Of a DNA stretch of 64,000 bases, positions 45,642-56,247 are shown piece by piece; position 1 is the first letter of the stretch; each line of letters starts with the position of its first letter. The notes below the pieces were generated by a model. It made no database searches. It had not been told where the DNA came from and saw only the letters and a list, made by a program, of their open reading frames with translations. This DNA is from a virus: the IMG/VR virus record IMGVR_UViG_3300025141_016680, positions 1 through 64,000 of that record. One strand, 5' to 3'. Both the position numbers and the translations under genes were made by a program.

Positions 45642-47563
45642 TTTTTATCAATCCAGTTTCTTATAATCTCTGGATTACCCTGTGACAATTTCATGTGCGG
45701 GGTCTTTTTTGAAAAATCTACCTTTGTATGAAAAATCCATCCGCCCATCTCATTTGCAAGCTTTTCTGCGAAATTATCCAATTCCTCATCTGTTGTCTCA
45801 GACCAGGGCTTATTAAAAAACATATTATTTTCAGCAGTGTCAGCCTGGCTTATATTGTATAGACTTTGCCAGTGCTTCGACCAGTAATTTTTATATGTTC
45901 TTATTTTTCGCTTAATATCGAACCATGAGTAATGATGAACGCTAGGAAGATTATTTGTCATCTCCTGAAACCACATCTGATAATTGCTCAATGCTTCCTT
46001 GTCAGAAAATGCTTGATTTCTCAGTGCATCACTTTCTCCGGTGTAAAAGTTTGCAAATTCAACTCTTTCAAACGTGTCACTTCGAATATAATCACAACCA
46101 TCAGTACCAGGTAGAGAGTACATTTCTCCACTCTCATCGAACTTTCTAAGCTCTTTTGGAATGCCATGTGTGATGTGCGGTTTATTTCGACTAAATCTCC
46201 ACTTCCACGGTGTGACATCTATTCTTATCTTTTCATGCCCACCCCAGTATTCAATTACGGGTAGTGCAAGAAGGTCTATATTTTTTGGAAGAATTTTTGA
46301 TAAATTCGCAATCTTGTCATAATCGTCCTGATGAATAATCTCATCTGAATCCTGCTGCCAGCAAAATTCACCCGTGCAGAGAACTCTTGCAAATGCTTTT
46401 TGTAATCCATCAAATACTGCAAATCTTGGATGATTCCAGTCCCTTACATTCTGGTGCACAAGTAGCTTTTCGTGCTTCTCTGTCAGCTTCTGAAGCTGCT
46501 CCCAGGTCCCGTCCTTGGAACCACCATCAACAACAACTACCTGGTCACAGAAGGCAAGCATGGACTTTATGCTCTCCACAAAGGGATAATTCTGCTCAAT
46601 ACAATTCAATGTGGTAGTATATCCACTGATTGTTGGCTGATATTCGATTATCTTCTTTATTTCATTCCAAAATCTTTTTCCTGCTGACTTGAGATAACCC
46701 TCAACAGCGTTTAAGTCAGCTGTATTAAACCACTCCTCATTAATGTGCTGTACATTTTCATTTGTAATGATGTCACAGCCTAATAGCTTTGCCTCTATGA
46801 TAAGCCGTGGACATGTATCCTTTCCCTTCGGTAGAAAGACTAGCGCTTTTGCCTGTGAAAGCCTTTCAAGCATATCCTTGTATGGAAGGTCCCAGAGAAC
46901 CTCGTAGTCAAAATTCTTTTTCTTGCAAAGTGCCTCACCATCCTGTGTTCCCTTTATCCAGGATGTTGAACCTACAACAAGATACTTCTCTCGATTGACA
47001 TCCTGCGCTTTTATTCGCAAGTAATCAATCTCACTAAAGAAATCAGAGTTGAATACAGATGATAGAACGGTATTTTTAATCTGCTCAAGAAATGGAAATG
47101 CCTGATGATACTTTTGCATCTGCTGCTCTGACATCCACCAAAGAGACTTTGCTCCATAGTAAAATGCTGAAACCATCTTTCCATACATTTGATTCTGACA
47201 GTCGCACGGCATGTTCTCTGCCTGCTCATGCTTTTCTGTTGATCTATACTTACAATATTTGTAATCAAACTCAATAATTGAATAATTTAAGTTTGCAACA
47301 ATTGTTGGAATGAGATTCCAGTCCATTGATGAATAGTTTCCAAAAATCCAGTGCTTTCTTATTCCCTGTGACAGAAGTTCTGCTGTCACCTTGCTTGAGT
47401 GTAATTTAAAAACTTTATATGTCGATGAATCAATTATTGCATCAGTTGTTAATTCTGCTCCTCCAAGATGATCAGACGAGAACATATCTCCAACAAAGAC
47501 AATGTCACAGTCATCTGGTACACTTGGAGGAGGCTCTATATTAAATGGACTACGATTGAACAT
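45638..47563 (-). CDS. Two-domain glycosyltransferase (GT-B-like N-terminus, GT2 C-terminus)
   Basis: Residues about 1-290 form a GT-B-like half (IVFVGDMFSSDHLGGAELTTDAI, KYLVVGSTSWIKGTQDG, AKALVFLPKGKDTCPRLIIEAKLLGCDII). From about 310 a family 2 domain begins: SGYTTTLNCIEQNYPFVESI, VVVVDGGSKDGTW and FCWQQDSDEIIH (Q-D-S-D metal motif). Such a fusion may add two sugars in turn. It is the first gene of the glycan island in transcription order, 58 nt downstream of the fibre genes, with TGGAG before its ATG region. Confidence 0.8.
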   Translation of the reverse strand: MFNRSPFNIEPPPSVPDDCDIVFVGDMFSSDHLGGAELTTDAIIDSSTYKVFKLHSSKVTAELLSQGIRKHWIFGNYSSMDWNLIPTIVANLNYSIIEFDYKYCKYRSTEKHEQAENMPCDCQNQMYGKMVSAFYYGAKSLWWMSEQQMQKYHQAFPFLEQIKNTVLSSVFNSDFFSEIDYLRIKAQDVNREKYLVVGSTSWIKGTQDGEALCKKKNFDYEVLWDLPYKDMLERLSQAKALVFLPKGKDTCPRLIIEAKLLGCDIITNENVQHINEEWFNTADLNAVEGYLKSAGKRFWNEIKKIIEYQPTISGYTTTLNCIEQNYPFVESIKSMLAFCDQVVVVDGGSKDGTWEQLQKLTEKHEKLLVHQNVRDWNHPRFAVFDGLQKAFARVLCTGEFCWQQDSDEIIHQDDYDKIANLSKILPKNIDLLALPVIEYWGGHEKIRIDVTPWKWRFSRNKPHITHGIPKELRKFDESGEMYSLPGTDGCDYIRSDTFERVEFANFYTGESDALRNQAFSDKEALSNYQMWFQEMTNNLPSVHHYSWFDIKRKIRTYKNYWSKHWQSLYNISQADTAENNMFFNKPWSETTDEELDNFAEKLANEMGGWIFHTKVDFSKKTPHMKLSQGNPEIIRNWIDKK

Positions 47564-47621
47564 TTATGGCGCTCCACAAAGAGATTTTACAGCTCAATTT
47601 AGAGAAGTTTATAAAATATTG

Positions 47622-48935
47622 CTACCCAGCATGGTAGGTGCATGCTATCAGCTTTGTAGTCTCTGACTCCTGTGACCAATCAACTGCTTCTAGTGCCTTT
47701 GCAACTGTGTAGTTGTGAAGGAGATCGTCAGATTGCTTCATACCATGACCGGCAACATTTGATGAGCAAATATAGTCACCTGTTGATATATTTCCGCCCT
47801 CAGAGCAGACAAGTATGTTTCCATCACCAACTGCGTAGACTTGATGTGATATTGATCCATCCATGTCCTCTAACTCTCCTGAGTAGACTCCGATCACAGC
47901 TCTATCATTTGCAGATGTTGTCATGCTCATATTATAGTGTATGTGTCTGTTAGTTTTTTCGATGCTATCAACCTTCAACAAAATTCCGTAATTACGAGCG
48001 TCTTCGTCCTCTACAGTTCCAAAGTGACCACCTGTAAATTGATTATATGAAACTGTGGAGCCGGTGAAAGTGATATTTCCTATCTCTGTCCCATCGCCAT
48101 CACGGAAACTCATTGCAGTGTTTGTTCCTGAGCTTCCTGTTGTCCCACAGTCTATGCGAATGCCCCTTCTGTTTGTATTATCTCCATGGTGCTTGACATA
48201 GAATCCATAGTTGTTTGTAAAGTCTGTCTGGACCTGAACTCTTCCAATACTTCCAAACGTGGTGACACCTGCTGCGCTGTCTAGAAATCCCATCTTGCCA
48301 CCGCTCACACCTGCTTGCACATAGAAGGCATGGGTATTACTGGTGGCTTCGACACGAAAATTGTTGGAACCGTTGGCTTCTTCATTTATGACAACGCCGG
48401 TGGAGTCAACATTGAGGGCTTGCGCATTTGTACTTTCGATAATTGTTTCAAAGGCAGTATTACCCTTGTTGATGTAGATTGTGTTTGCGCTAGAGTCTAT
48501 AAAAAATGCCTCATCCTCTCCATCTGTCTCAATTCTAAAGTCTACATTGGCGTTGCTATCCTGATTAAAAATTGCACCGCCTGGGCCTATTGTCATTACA
48601 ACATCATCATCGTTGTGGAATGACGCTGTGAAGTCATTCTCGCCTTTATTAATATAAAAGCTGTTTTGACTGGCATCGAGGAATAGTGCCTCATCCTCTT
48701 TATCAGACTCTACCCTGAAATCTACAATGTTGCTTCCTCCTTCGTTGACGACTACAGTTGCGGTGCCGTCGCCAGCATCGAGTGTTATGCATTCAAGAAG
48801 AGTGCCGTCATTAATTTGAGAGAGCTTCATATCGGCGTCTTCTAAGACGATACCTCCGGAAGGCTTAATCGCACCCGTCACATTCAATGAAGAGACGTTT
48901 CCAGAAACATAAAGATTGTTTGTAACTAAAGCCAT
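47622..48935 (-). CDS. Tail fibre protein with ~50-residue repeats (437 aa)
   Basis: The middle part repeats a unit of about 50 residues (VDFRVESDKEDEALFLD...YINKG, VDFRIETDGEDEAFFID...YINKG, NNFRVEATSNTHAFYV). The C-terminal 90 residues (GDYICSSNVAGHGMKQSDD then YTVAKALEAV) resemble a fibre tip or intramolecular chaperone type domain of marine phages; self-cleavage is not shown. It directly follows the giant fibre gene (3 nt gap) and probably forms part of the same fibre. Confidence 0.72.
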   Translation of the reverse strand: MALVTNNLYVSGNVSSLNVTGAIKPSGGIVLEDADMKLSQINDGTLLECITLDAGDGTATVVVNEGGSNIVDFRVESDKEDEALFLDASQNSFYINKGENDFTASFHNDDDVVMTIGPGGAIFNQDSNANVDFRIETDGEDEAFFIDSSANTIYINKGNTAFETIIESTNAQALNVDSTGVVINEEANGSNNFRVEATSNTHAFYVQAGVSGGKMGFLDSAAGVTTFGSIGRVQVQTDFTNNYGFYVKHHGDNTNRRGIRIDCGTTGSSGTNTAMSFRDGDGTEIGNITFTGSTVSYNQFTGGHFGTVEDEDARNYGILLKVDSIEKTNRHIHYNMSMTTSANDRAVIGVYSGELEDMDGSISHQVYAVGDGNILVCSEGGNISTGDYICSSNVAGHGMKQSDDLLHNYTVAKALEAVDWSQESETTKLIACTYHAG

Positions 48936-48938
48936 GAT

Positions 48939-51900
48939 TTATTCCTCTATCTCCTCAAGCATCATCTTGAATCTCTTTCCTGTCTTATTGTTGACAACAC
49001 ATAGGTAATCCTCTTCCTCAACGATTGTCCAGTTGCCTCTCTCATTCTTAAGATGAAGGTCTGCTGTGTAGACGTTTGCCCATCGAGTCGCATCTGATCC
49101 TATATTGTAAACATTGTGGGTGCCTGGTAAGACATCACCGTTGAAAATTGCAGCTGTTGAGAGTGTTCCCGCTGATGACCCGGTCGGGCCGACCCTAAGT
49201 GTTCCGCTTATAACTGCATCGCCTCCGAGAACAGTTGTTCCTCTTAGTCCTGCGCTACCTTGTGAACCAACAACGCCGGTGACATATAGAATTGTATCAT
49301 CACCAGTTATTCTCGGAGCTCCGATGAGAACCTCACCTGAGGCGCTGGCTACCAGCGTATATACTGGAGGTAGTACTCCGTTAGCAACTTGATGTGCAGC
49401 TCTAAATGTACCACTTACAATGGCATCACCTCCGAGAACAGAAGTTCCTTTAACAGAGCTACCTTGTGAACCAACAACTCCTGTAACATAGAAGATCGAA
49501 TCAGTGCCTGGGGCGAATGGTTCTCCTACGAATACATTTCCATCGTGAGTAATTCTCATTCTCTCAGTGAGATCAGCATCATCATCTGTGTTTGTTGCAA
49601 ATGTGAGATTTGTATCGCGTTTTGTTGTTGTTGTTCCCGCAGATGAGTCTCTTTCTGCACGAATTGCAGCACCTATCGCATCTATATCAATCTCTGAGGA
49701 GACATCGAATGCTATTCCTGCAAACTCATCTATTCCAACAACCCTATTCTTTAGAACCAGTGTGAAGTCATTGAGTGTGTTTTCTGGCATTGACGGATTA
49801 CTTGCTGACATCTCAACCATCAGACGGCCGTAAGGTGCTCCTGTGCTCGCTATTCCGATGCCGACACGATCATCATACCCATTAACGTAAAGCATGTGTG
49901 TGCTGTTTTTAGACTCAACTCTAAAATCGACTTGTTGATCTCCATCTTCATTGATGATAACTGATGGTCTTGTAATACCTGTCATTCTCAATACATCGCG
50001 AGAAGTACCGCCATCATTAATATTAAAGATAATGTCTTTGTTTTGTGTTGTATTGTAGATGTTCCAATCACCAGAATTTCCATGAGAAAATTGTAGAGGA
50101 TAAGTTCCAGCATCTTTAAGATAGACGTCACCCCCATCTACATCTAATATGATATCCCCTGCAACATCAATAGTGAGATCGCCAGAACTTAGATCTATTT
50201 CTGTTCCGTCGATTGTAATGTTGTCGACCTTCACTCCGCCGTCGGCGGTAAGCACCCCATCGACATCAAGTGTACCGGTTATTAGCATCTCAGACACGGT
50301 GCCAGACAGATAGAGATTATTGCTTATGAGAACACTATCTGATGAAATATGTGTCTGTGTGCCCTTAATTGACCCTGTCAACGTGATGTCAGAGACATTT
50401 CCAGAGAGATAGGTTCCAGCTGGCCCGACTGATAGAATCGTGGTTCCATTAGCCTGGAGTGCGACGCTGGAAGCACCATCTAGTGTGAGTGAGCCTGTTG
50501 ACTCTATCTCTGTTGCGACAGACGACTCGATGACCTTCGATGCGCTGTTCTTAATCGTTCCAGTTAGATTGAAATCTGAAACTGATCCAGAGAAGTGTGC
50601 ATTGTCTGTGGTTGCCAGCTTGGCGACTGTGAGCAGATTAGAAGTTTTGTTGAATACGAGACCTGAATCTCCAGCAAATGCTCCACCATCATTAAATTGA
50701 ACCTGGGTATCTGATCCCGCTGGAGTTCCACCGGTTGCTGAAATTGTTAAAGCACCTGATGAACCCGTATTAATTGTGACATTTGTTCCAGCGATAAGAT
50801 ATTCAGATCCATTGGCCAAAGTTGTTAGCGATCCACTTAGTTTGTCAGCAAAGACTGAACCTGAGAGGTACATGCTATTATCGACCTTGATCGAATCAGC
50901 AGATATATGTGTCTGTGTGCCTTTAATAGATCCTGTCAGTGTGATATCAGAGACATTTCCAGAAAGATAGGTTCCGGCTGGACCAACTGACAAGATCGTG
51001 GTTCCATTTGTCTGAAGGTTGACACCTGTTTTTCCGTCTAGTGTGAGAACACCAGCTGTTGTCTCTATCTCAGTTGCCACAGAGGACTCTATGACCTTAG
51101 AAGCACTATTTTTAATAGTTCCTGTCAGTGCGAAATCTGAGAGAGATGATGAGAGATAGAGGCCGTTTGTGATACCAACACCGATGCTCACATTTCTTTG
51201 ATCATCGATAGCTATTACAGTTGTTCCATCTTCCTGAAGATTTATACCTGTCTTACCATCTAGTGTTAGAATACCCGCATCAGTTTCTATCTCTGTTGCA
51301 ACTGAAGATTCGATAATCTTGGTTGCACTGTTTTTAATAGTTCCTGATAGTGCAAAGTCTGATACAGATCCTGAAATGTGCATATTTCCGTCAAATAGAG
51401 ACGGTGCAAGTATATGCATGTTTCTTCCATGTGCACCTGAGACAAGAAGTCCCTGCTGAATGTATGCACTACCTGAAATCGATAGTGAGCCAGTTGATGT
51501 TGCATCTATCTCTGCGACAATCTTCTCTGCATAAAATGTTCCAGAGACGATAACATCGCCACCAAAAACAGCTGATCCTGTATTTGATGTGTTTCTTGAT
51601 CCCGCTGTACCGCTTACAAAGAAAAATACGTCAGATCCCACATCAGTCGTATCATATATTAACCCTAATCCTGGCCCTGCTATAGAAAGAGAGCCTGTGG
51701 AAGTTGCCTTATGACCTCTATCATTGAAGACAGTACTACTTCCGCCGCCAGCGATTCCGGTGAATGTGATAGTGTCACTGGTGGCATTTGTTGTGATTAC
51801 CATGTTTTGTGCTGCAGCAAAGGTGATTGTATCACCTGACTGATCTGCGACAACATCATCCTGTCCAGATACTGCTACTGTTCCAAATGCATTGCTTGCT

Positions 51901-54900
51901 GCACCAAGGTTGAGTGTAACTGATCCATCTGAACCTGTCGTTATGGCAAGACCACCGTGTCCAACCAGATATGGATTTCCATTTGCCAAAGTTGTTAGTG
52001 ATCCACTTAGCTTATCAGCAAAAACTGATCCTGATAGATGCAATTCACTTTGAATAGCTCCGGACACGTAAATATCAGGTGGTGCAACACCTAGCGTATT
52101 TGAACCGCTCAAATCACCAATTGTAATTGATCCTGAATTTAGCTTAATGTATGAACTACCGCTGTGCTGGAGATCAACTCCTGCTGCCCCATCCAGTGTC
52201 AGGGTGCCTATAGCTGTTTCGATCTCTGTTGCGACTGAGGACTCTATAACCTTGGCAGCACTGTTCTTAATTGTACCAGTAAGTGAGAAATCAGAGACTG
52301 AAGATGAGAGATACATTCCTGCAGGTCCAACTGATATAATTGTTGTCCCATTGGCCTGTAAGTTGACACCGGTCTTTCCATCAAGTGTAAGTGCTCCAGC
52401 ATCTGTCTCAATCTCTGTTGCGACTGAGGATTCAATTATCTTAGCGGCACTATTTTTAATTGTGCCTGTTAGGGAAAAGTCTGACACAGATCCTGAAAGA
52501 TAGGTTCCAGCAGGTCCAACTGAAAGAACTGTTGTACCGTTGGCTTGCAAGCTGACACCGGTTTTGCCGTCTAATGTAAGTGCTCCAGCAGCTGTCTCAA
52601 TCTCTGTTGCGACTGATGACTCAATGACTTTCGATGCTGAATTTTTAATTGTTCCTGTTAGAGCAAAGTCTGACACAGATCCTGAAAGATGTGCATTGTC
52701 TGTTGTGTGTAGTTTTGCTGCTGTTAATAAGTTAGAAGTCTTGTTAAATGTTAGACCAGAATCTCCACCAAAAGATCCTCCGTCATTAAACTGAACCTGT
52801 GTATCGTCGCCGCCAACTCCAAGCCCTGTGGCTGAAATTGTCAGAGCTCCGCTTGAGCCTGTGTTAATTGTGATATTTGCACCGGCGATCATGTACTCGG
52901 TGCCGTCGGCTAGTGTTGTTAGAGATCCGCTTATCTTATCTGCAAAGACCGCACCTGAAAGATGCAGCTCACTGAGAATGGCACCTGAGACGTATATGTT
53001 CGGTGGTGCAACTCCAAGTGTCTTTGAGCCACTGAGATCGCCCAGGACAATTGACCCTGAGTTGAGTTTGATGTATGCACTTCCGCTATGTCGTAATTCA
53101 ACGCCTCCGGCGCCATCTACATTAAATGATCCGCCTAGTGTCTTAATTGTGGTTCCAGCAGAAGCCTCTAGTGCAACAGCTGTATCACTCTTTATTGTTC
53201 CTGTGACAAGGAAGTCAGAGACTGATCCAGAAAGATAGACGCCCTTGGGACCAACCGAGAGTATCTGTGTTCCGTTAGCCTGGAGTGAGACGCCTGCCTT
53301 ACCATCTAATGTCAGGGCACCAGCATCTGTCTCAATTTCTGTTGCGACTGAGGACTCTATGATCTTAGAAGCACTGCTCTTTATTGTGCCAGAAAGTGTA
53401 AAGTCAGAAACTGAGCCTGAGAGATAAATTCCCTGTCCGGCGGCTCCAACTGTTACGTTTCTCTGATTATCAATAGCTATTACAGTTGTCCCATCTTCTT
53501 GAAGATTTACCCCAGTTTTTCCATCTAGAGTTAATGCACCGGCATCTGTCTCAATTTCAGTTGCGACTGATGATTCTATGACCTTGGCAGCACTATTCTT
53601 AATGGTTCCTGTGAGTGCAAAGTCTGACACAGATGATGAGAGATAAGTTCCAGCAACCCCAATAGAAAGAACTGTGGTACCGTTAGCCTGGAGATTTACT
53701 CCAGTTTTTCCATCTAGGGTTAGAGCACCTGCATCTGTTTCGATCTCAGTTGCGACTGAGGATTCTATGACCTTTGATGCTGAGTTCTTAATGGTTCCTG
53801 TGAGTGCAAAGTCTGACACAGATGATGAGAGGTAGGTTCCGGCGGGTCCAACTGATAATATTGTTGTTCCATTTGCCTGGAGAGCGACGCTAGATGCTCC
53901 ATCTAGTATGAGTGATCCTGTCGACTCTATTTCTGTTGAAACAGATGATTCGATAACTTTAGCTGCGCTATTCTTAATTGTTCCTGTGAGTGCAAAGTCT
54001 GAAACTGATCCAGAGAGGTGAATCTGTTTACCTGCTGAACCAATTAGTACATTTCTACCTGTGTCAATGACTATTACATTGGTTCCATCTTCTTGGAGAT
54101 TTATCCCAGTCTTACCATCCAGTGTCAGCGCTCCAGAATCGGTCTCAATTTCTGTCGCAACAGAAGACTCTATGATCTTAGATGCACTATTTCGTATTGT
54201 TCCTGTTATTTCTAATCCAGAAACGGATCCTGAGATGTATACACCCTCTGGTCCAACAGAGAGCATTGTTGTGCCATTTGTCTGTAGGTTGACACCGGTC
54301 TTTCCGTCTAGTGTCAGTGACCCAGCATCTGTTTCGATCTCTGTTGCAACAGATGATTCGATGATCTTAGATGTGCTGTTTCTAATTGTTCCAGTTAGCA
54401 AGAATCCTGATACTGATCCCGAAAGATAAACACCTGCAGGCCCAACTGCGAGCATCTGTGTTCCGTTGGCCTGGAGTGCAACGCTGGAAGCACCGTCTAA
54501 TGTAAGCGATCCTGTCGACTCTATTTCTGTTGCAACAGAAGACTCTATAACCTTTGATGCTGAATTCTTGATTGTTCCTGTGAGTGCGAAATCTGATATA
54601 GATGACGAGAGATAGGTTCCTGCTGGGCCAACAGAAAGAACTGTTGTTCCATTGGCTTGGAGATTTACCCCAGTTTTTCCATCTAGAGTTAATGCACCGG
54701 CATCTGTCTCAATTTCAGTTGCGACTGATGATTCTATGACCTTGGCAGCACTATTTTTTATTGTGCCTGTGAGCGCAAAGTCAGAGACAGATCCTGAAAG
54801 TTGAATCTGCTTGCCTGCTGTGCCAATTATTACATTTTGCCCGTTATCAATGGCTATAACTGTCGTGCCATTTTCTTGAAGATTTATTCCTGTCTTACCA

Positions 54901-56237
54901 TCTAGTGTAAGTGCTCCAGCTGTTGTCTCAATCTCAGTTGCTACAGCTGATTCAATTACCTTAGCAGCAGTATTCTTTATTGTTCCTGATAGAACGAAGT
55001 CTGATACAGAGCCAGAGATGTAAATACTGCCAGAGCCAACTGACATCAGCATAGATCCACTAGTCTGTAGAATGACTCCAGTTCTTCCGTCTAGTGTCAG
55101 TGCACCGGCGGCTGTTTCTATCTCAGTTGCGACTGAGGACTCAATTACCTTAGTTGCAGAGTTCTTAATCGTTCCTGTTAGTGCAAAATCTGAAACAGAG
55201 GATGAGAGGTAGAGACCTTTTGTAGCGCCGACACCGATGCTCACATTTCTTTGATCATCGATAGCTATTACAGTTGTTCCGTTTTCTTGGAGATTTATAC
55301 CTGTTTTTCCATCTAGTGTTAGGGCACCAGCATCTGTCTCAATTTCGGTGGCAACAGAAGACTCAATTACCTTAGCAGCGCTGTTCTTAATTGTTCCTGT
55401 TAGTGCAAAATCTGAAACAGAGGAAGAAAGATAAGTTCCAGCAGGACCAACAGATAAAACTGTTGTTCCATTGGCTTGTAAGTTGATTCCTGTCTTACCA
55501 TCTAGTGTCAGGGCACCAGCATCTGTCTCAATTTCTGTTGCGACTGATGATTCTATAATCTTAGATGCACTATTCTTAATTGTGCCAGTTAGTGCAAAAT
55601 CAGAGACTGAGGATGAGAGATAGGTTCCTGCTGGTCCAACAGATAGCACCGTTGTTCCATTAGCTTGGAGATTTACCCCTGTTTTTCCATCTAGTGTTAG
55701 GGCACCAGCATCTGTTTCTATCTCTGTGGCCACTGAGGATTCGACTATCTTGGCTGCAGTGTTCTTTATTGTACCAGTTAGTGCAAAATCAGAGACATTT
55801 CCTGAAATATGCATGTTTCCGTCGAACAGTGATGGTGCAAGTATGTGCATATTTCTTCCATCTGCACCTGAGACAAATAGTCCGTGCTGGATGTATGCGC
55901 TACCTGAAATTGATAGTGAGCCTGTCGATGTTGCATCAATTTCTGCAACAAGCTTCTCTGTATAAAATGTTCCGGAGACTACTACATCTCCTCCGAAAAG
56001 TGTAATGTTTCCTGGATGTGTTGTCCCTGTTCGACCTCTTCCGTCTACTGTGCCTGAAACAAACAGAAAGACATCATCGCCAACACCTTTAAACATTGAT
56101 GTTGCTGAGTATCCACCTTCCAAATTTGAGGCATCTGAGGCACTATAGATCGCAATTGATGCATGGGTTCCAGAAATTGCACCTGACGCTATTAGCTGTG
56201 AAACCCTTATTTGTTTGGCTGAAAAATCCTTTGGCAT
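48939..56237 (-). CDS. Giant repetitive tail fibre protein (2432 aa)
   Basis: From about residue 145 the protein is built from about 20 units of 62-75 residues of the form SDFALTGTIKN / ESSVATEIET / LTLDGKTG / LQANGTTVLSVGPAGTYL, broken by unique stretches near 350-480 residues before the end. A domain DATSTGSLSISGSAYIQ to MHISG occurs twice. The C-terminal end (RWANVYTADLHL, NWTIVEEED, KTGKRFKMML) is a common fibre tip. No enzymatic motif is seen. The ATG at 56237 has GAGG upstream. It is probably a long receptor-binding or side fibre; GC content is above average. Confidence 0.82.
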   Translation of the reverse strand: MPKDFSAKQIRVSQLIASGAISGTHASIAIYSASDASNLEGGYSATSMFKGVGDDVFLFVSGTVDGRGRTGTTHPGNITLFGGDVVVSGTFYTEKLVAEIDATSTGSLSISGSAYIQHGLFVSGADGRNMHILAPSLFDGNMHISGNVSDFALTGTIKNTAAKIVESSVATEIETDAGALTLDGKTGVNLQANGTTVLSVGPAGTYLSSSVSDFALTGTIKNSASKIIESSVATEIETDAGALTLDGKTGINLQANGTTVLSVGPAGTYLSSSVSDFALTGTIKNSAAKVIESSVATEIETDAGALTLDGKTGINLQENGTTVIAIDDQRNVSIGVGATKGLYLSSSVSDFALTGTIKNSATKVIESSVATEIETAAGALTLDGRTGVILQTSGSMLMSVGSGSIYISGSVSDFVLSGTIKNTAAKVIESAVATEIETTAGALTLDGKTGINLQENGTTVIAIDNGQNVIIGTAGKQIQLSGSVSDFALTGTIKNSAAKVIESSVATEIETDAGALTLDGKTGVNLQANGTTVLSVGPAGTYLSSSISDFALTGTIKNSASKVIESSVATEIESTGSLTLDGASSVALQANGTQMLAVGPAGVYLSGSVSGFLLTGTIRNSTSKIIESSVATEIETDAGSLTLDGKTGVNLQTNGTTMLSVGPEGVYISGSVSGLEITGTIRNSASKIIESSVATEIETDSGALTLDGKTGINLQEDGTNVIVIDTGRNVLIGSAGKQIHLSGSVSDFALTGTIKNSAAKVIESSVSTEIESTGSLILDGASSVALQANGTTILSVGPAGTYLSSSVSDFALTGTIKNSASKVIESSVATEIETDAGALTLDGKTGVNLQANGTTVLSIGVAGTYLSSSVSDFALTGTIKNSAAKVIESSVATEIETDAGALTLDGKTGVNLQEDGTTVIAIDNQRNVTVGAAGQGIYLSGSVSDFTLSGTIKSSASKIIESSVATEIETDAGALTLDGKAGVSLQANGTQILSVGPKGVYLSGSVSDFLVTGTIKSDTAVALEASAGTTIKTLGGSFNVDGAGGVELRHSGSAYIKLNSGSIVLGDLSGSKTLGVAPPNIYVSGAILSELHLSGAVFADKISGSLTTLADGTEYMIAGANITINTGSSGALTISATGLGVGGDDTQVQFNDGGSFGGDSGLTFNKTSNLLTAAKLHTTDNAHLSGSVSDFALTGTIKNSASKVIESSVATEIETAAGALTLDGKTGVSLQANGTTVLSVGPAGTYLSGSVSDFSLTGTIKNSAAKIIESSVATEIETDAGALTLDGKTGVNLQANGTTIISVGPAGMYLSSSVSDFSLTGTIKNSAAKVIESSVATEIETAIGTLTLDGAAGVDLQHSGSSYIKLNSGSITIGDLSGSNTLGVAPPDIYVSGAIQSELHLSGSVFADKLSGSLTTLANGNPYLVGHGGLAITTGSDGSVTLNLGAASNAFGTVAVSGQDDVVADQSGDTITFAAAQNMVITTNATSDTITFTGIAGGGSSTVFNDRGHKATSTGSLSIAGPGLGLIYDTTDVGSDVFFFVSGTAGSRNTSNTGSAVFGGDVIVSGTFYAEKIVAEIDATSTGSLSISGSAYIQQGLLVSGAHGRNMHILAPSLFDGNMHISGSVSDFALSGTIKNSATKIIESSVATEIETDAGILTLDGKTGINLQEDGTTVIAIDDQRNVSIGVGITNGLYLSSSLSDFALTGTIKNSASKVIESSVATEIETTAGVLTLDGKTGVNLQTNGTTILSVGPAGTYLSGNVSDITLTGSIKGTQTHISADSIKVDNSMYLSGSVFADKLSGSLTTLANGSEYLIAGTNVTINTGSSGALTISATGGTPAGSDTQVQFNDGGAFAGDSGLVFNKTSNLLTVAKLATTDNAHFSGSVSDFNLTGTIKNSASKVIESSVATEIESTGSLTLDGASSVALQANGTTILSVGPAGTYLSGNVSDITLTGSIKGTQTHISSDSVLISNNLYLSGTVSEMLITGTLDVDGVLTADGGVKVDNITIDGTEIDLSSGDLTIDVAGDIILDVDGGDVYLKDAGTYPLQFSHGNSGDWNIYNTTQNKDIIFNINDGGTSRDVLRMTGITRPSVIINEDGDQQVDFRVESKNSTHMLYVNGYDDRVGIGIASTGAPYGRLMVEMSASNPSMPENTLNDFTLVLKNRVVGIDEFAGIAFDVSSEIDIDAIGAAIRAERDSSAGTTTTKRDTNLTFATNTDDDADLTERMRITHDGNVFVGEPFAPGTDSIFYVTGVVGSQGSSVKGTSVLGGDAIVSGTFRAAHQVANGVLPPVYTLVASASGEVLIGAPRITGDDTILYVTGVVGSQGSAGLRGTTVLGGDAVISGTLRVGPTGSSAGTLSTAAIFNGDVLPGTHNVYNIGSDATRWANVYTADLHLKNERGNWTIVEEEDYLCVVNNKTGKRFKMMLEEIEE
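50300..55810 (-). repeat. About 20 tandem protein-level repeats within the giant fibre gene
   Basis: Units of about 190-225 nt encode nearly the same amino acids (SDFALTGTIKN...GTYL), but third-codon bases differ from unit to unit. Two unit types alternate, one ending LSVGPAGTYL and one with an inserted VIAIDDQRNVSIG segment. Unique stretches interrupt the array near 50.6-50.9, 51.4-52.1 and 52.7-53.2 kb. Confidence 0.85.
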
Positions 56238-56247
56238 CTATAAATCC

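Noticed and set aside
47564-47621. Terminator between fibre and glycan island
   Set aside because: No stable inverted repeat followed by a T-run was found on the minus strand in this 58-bp gap.
50300-55810. CRISPR-like regular repeats
   Set aside because: The repeats are about 190-225 nt, in frame, and encode a continuous fibre protein; there are no short identical repeats with unique spacers.
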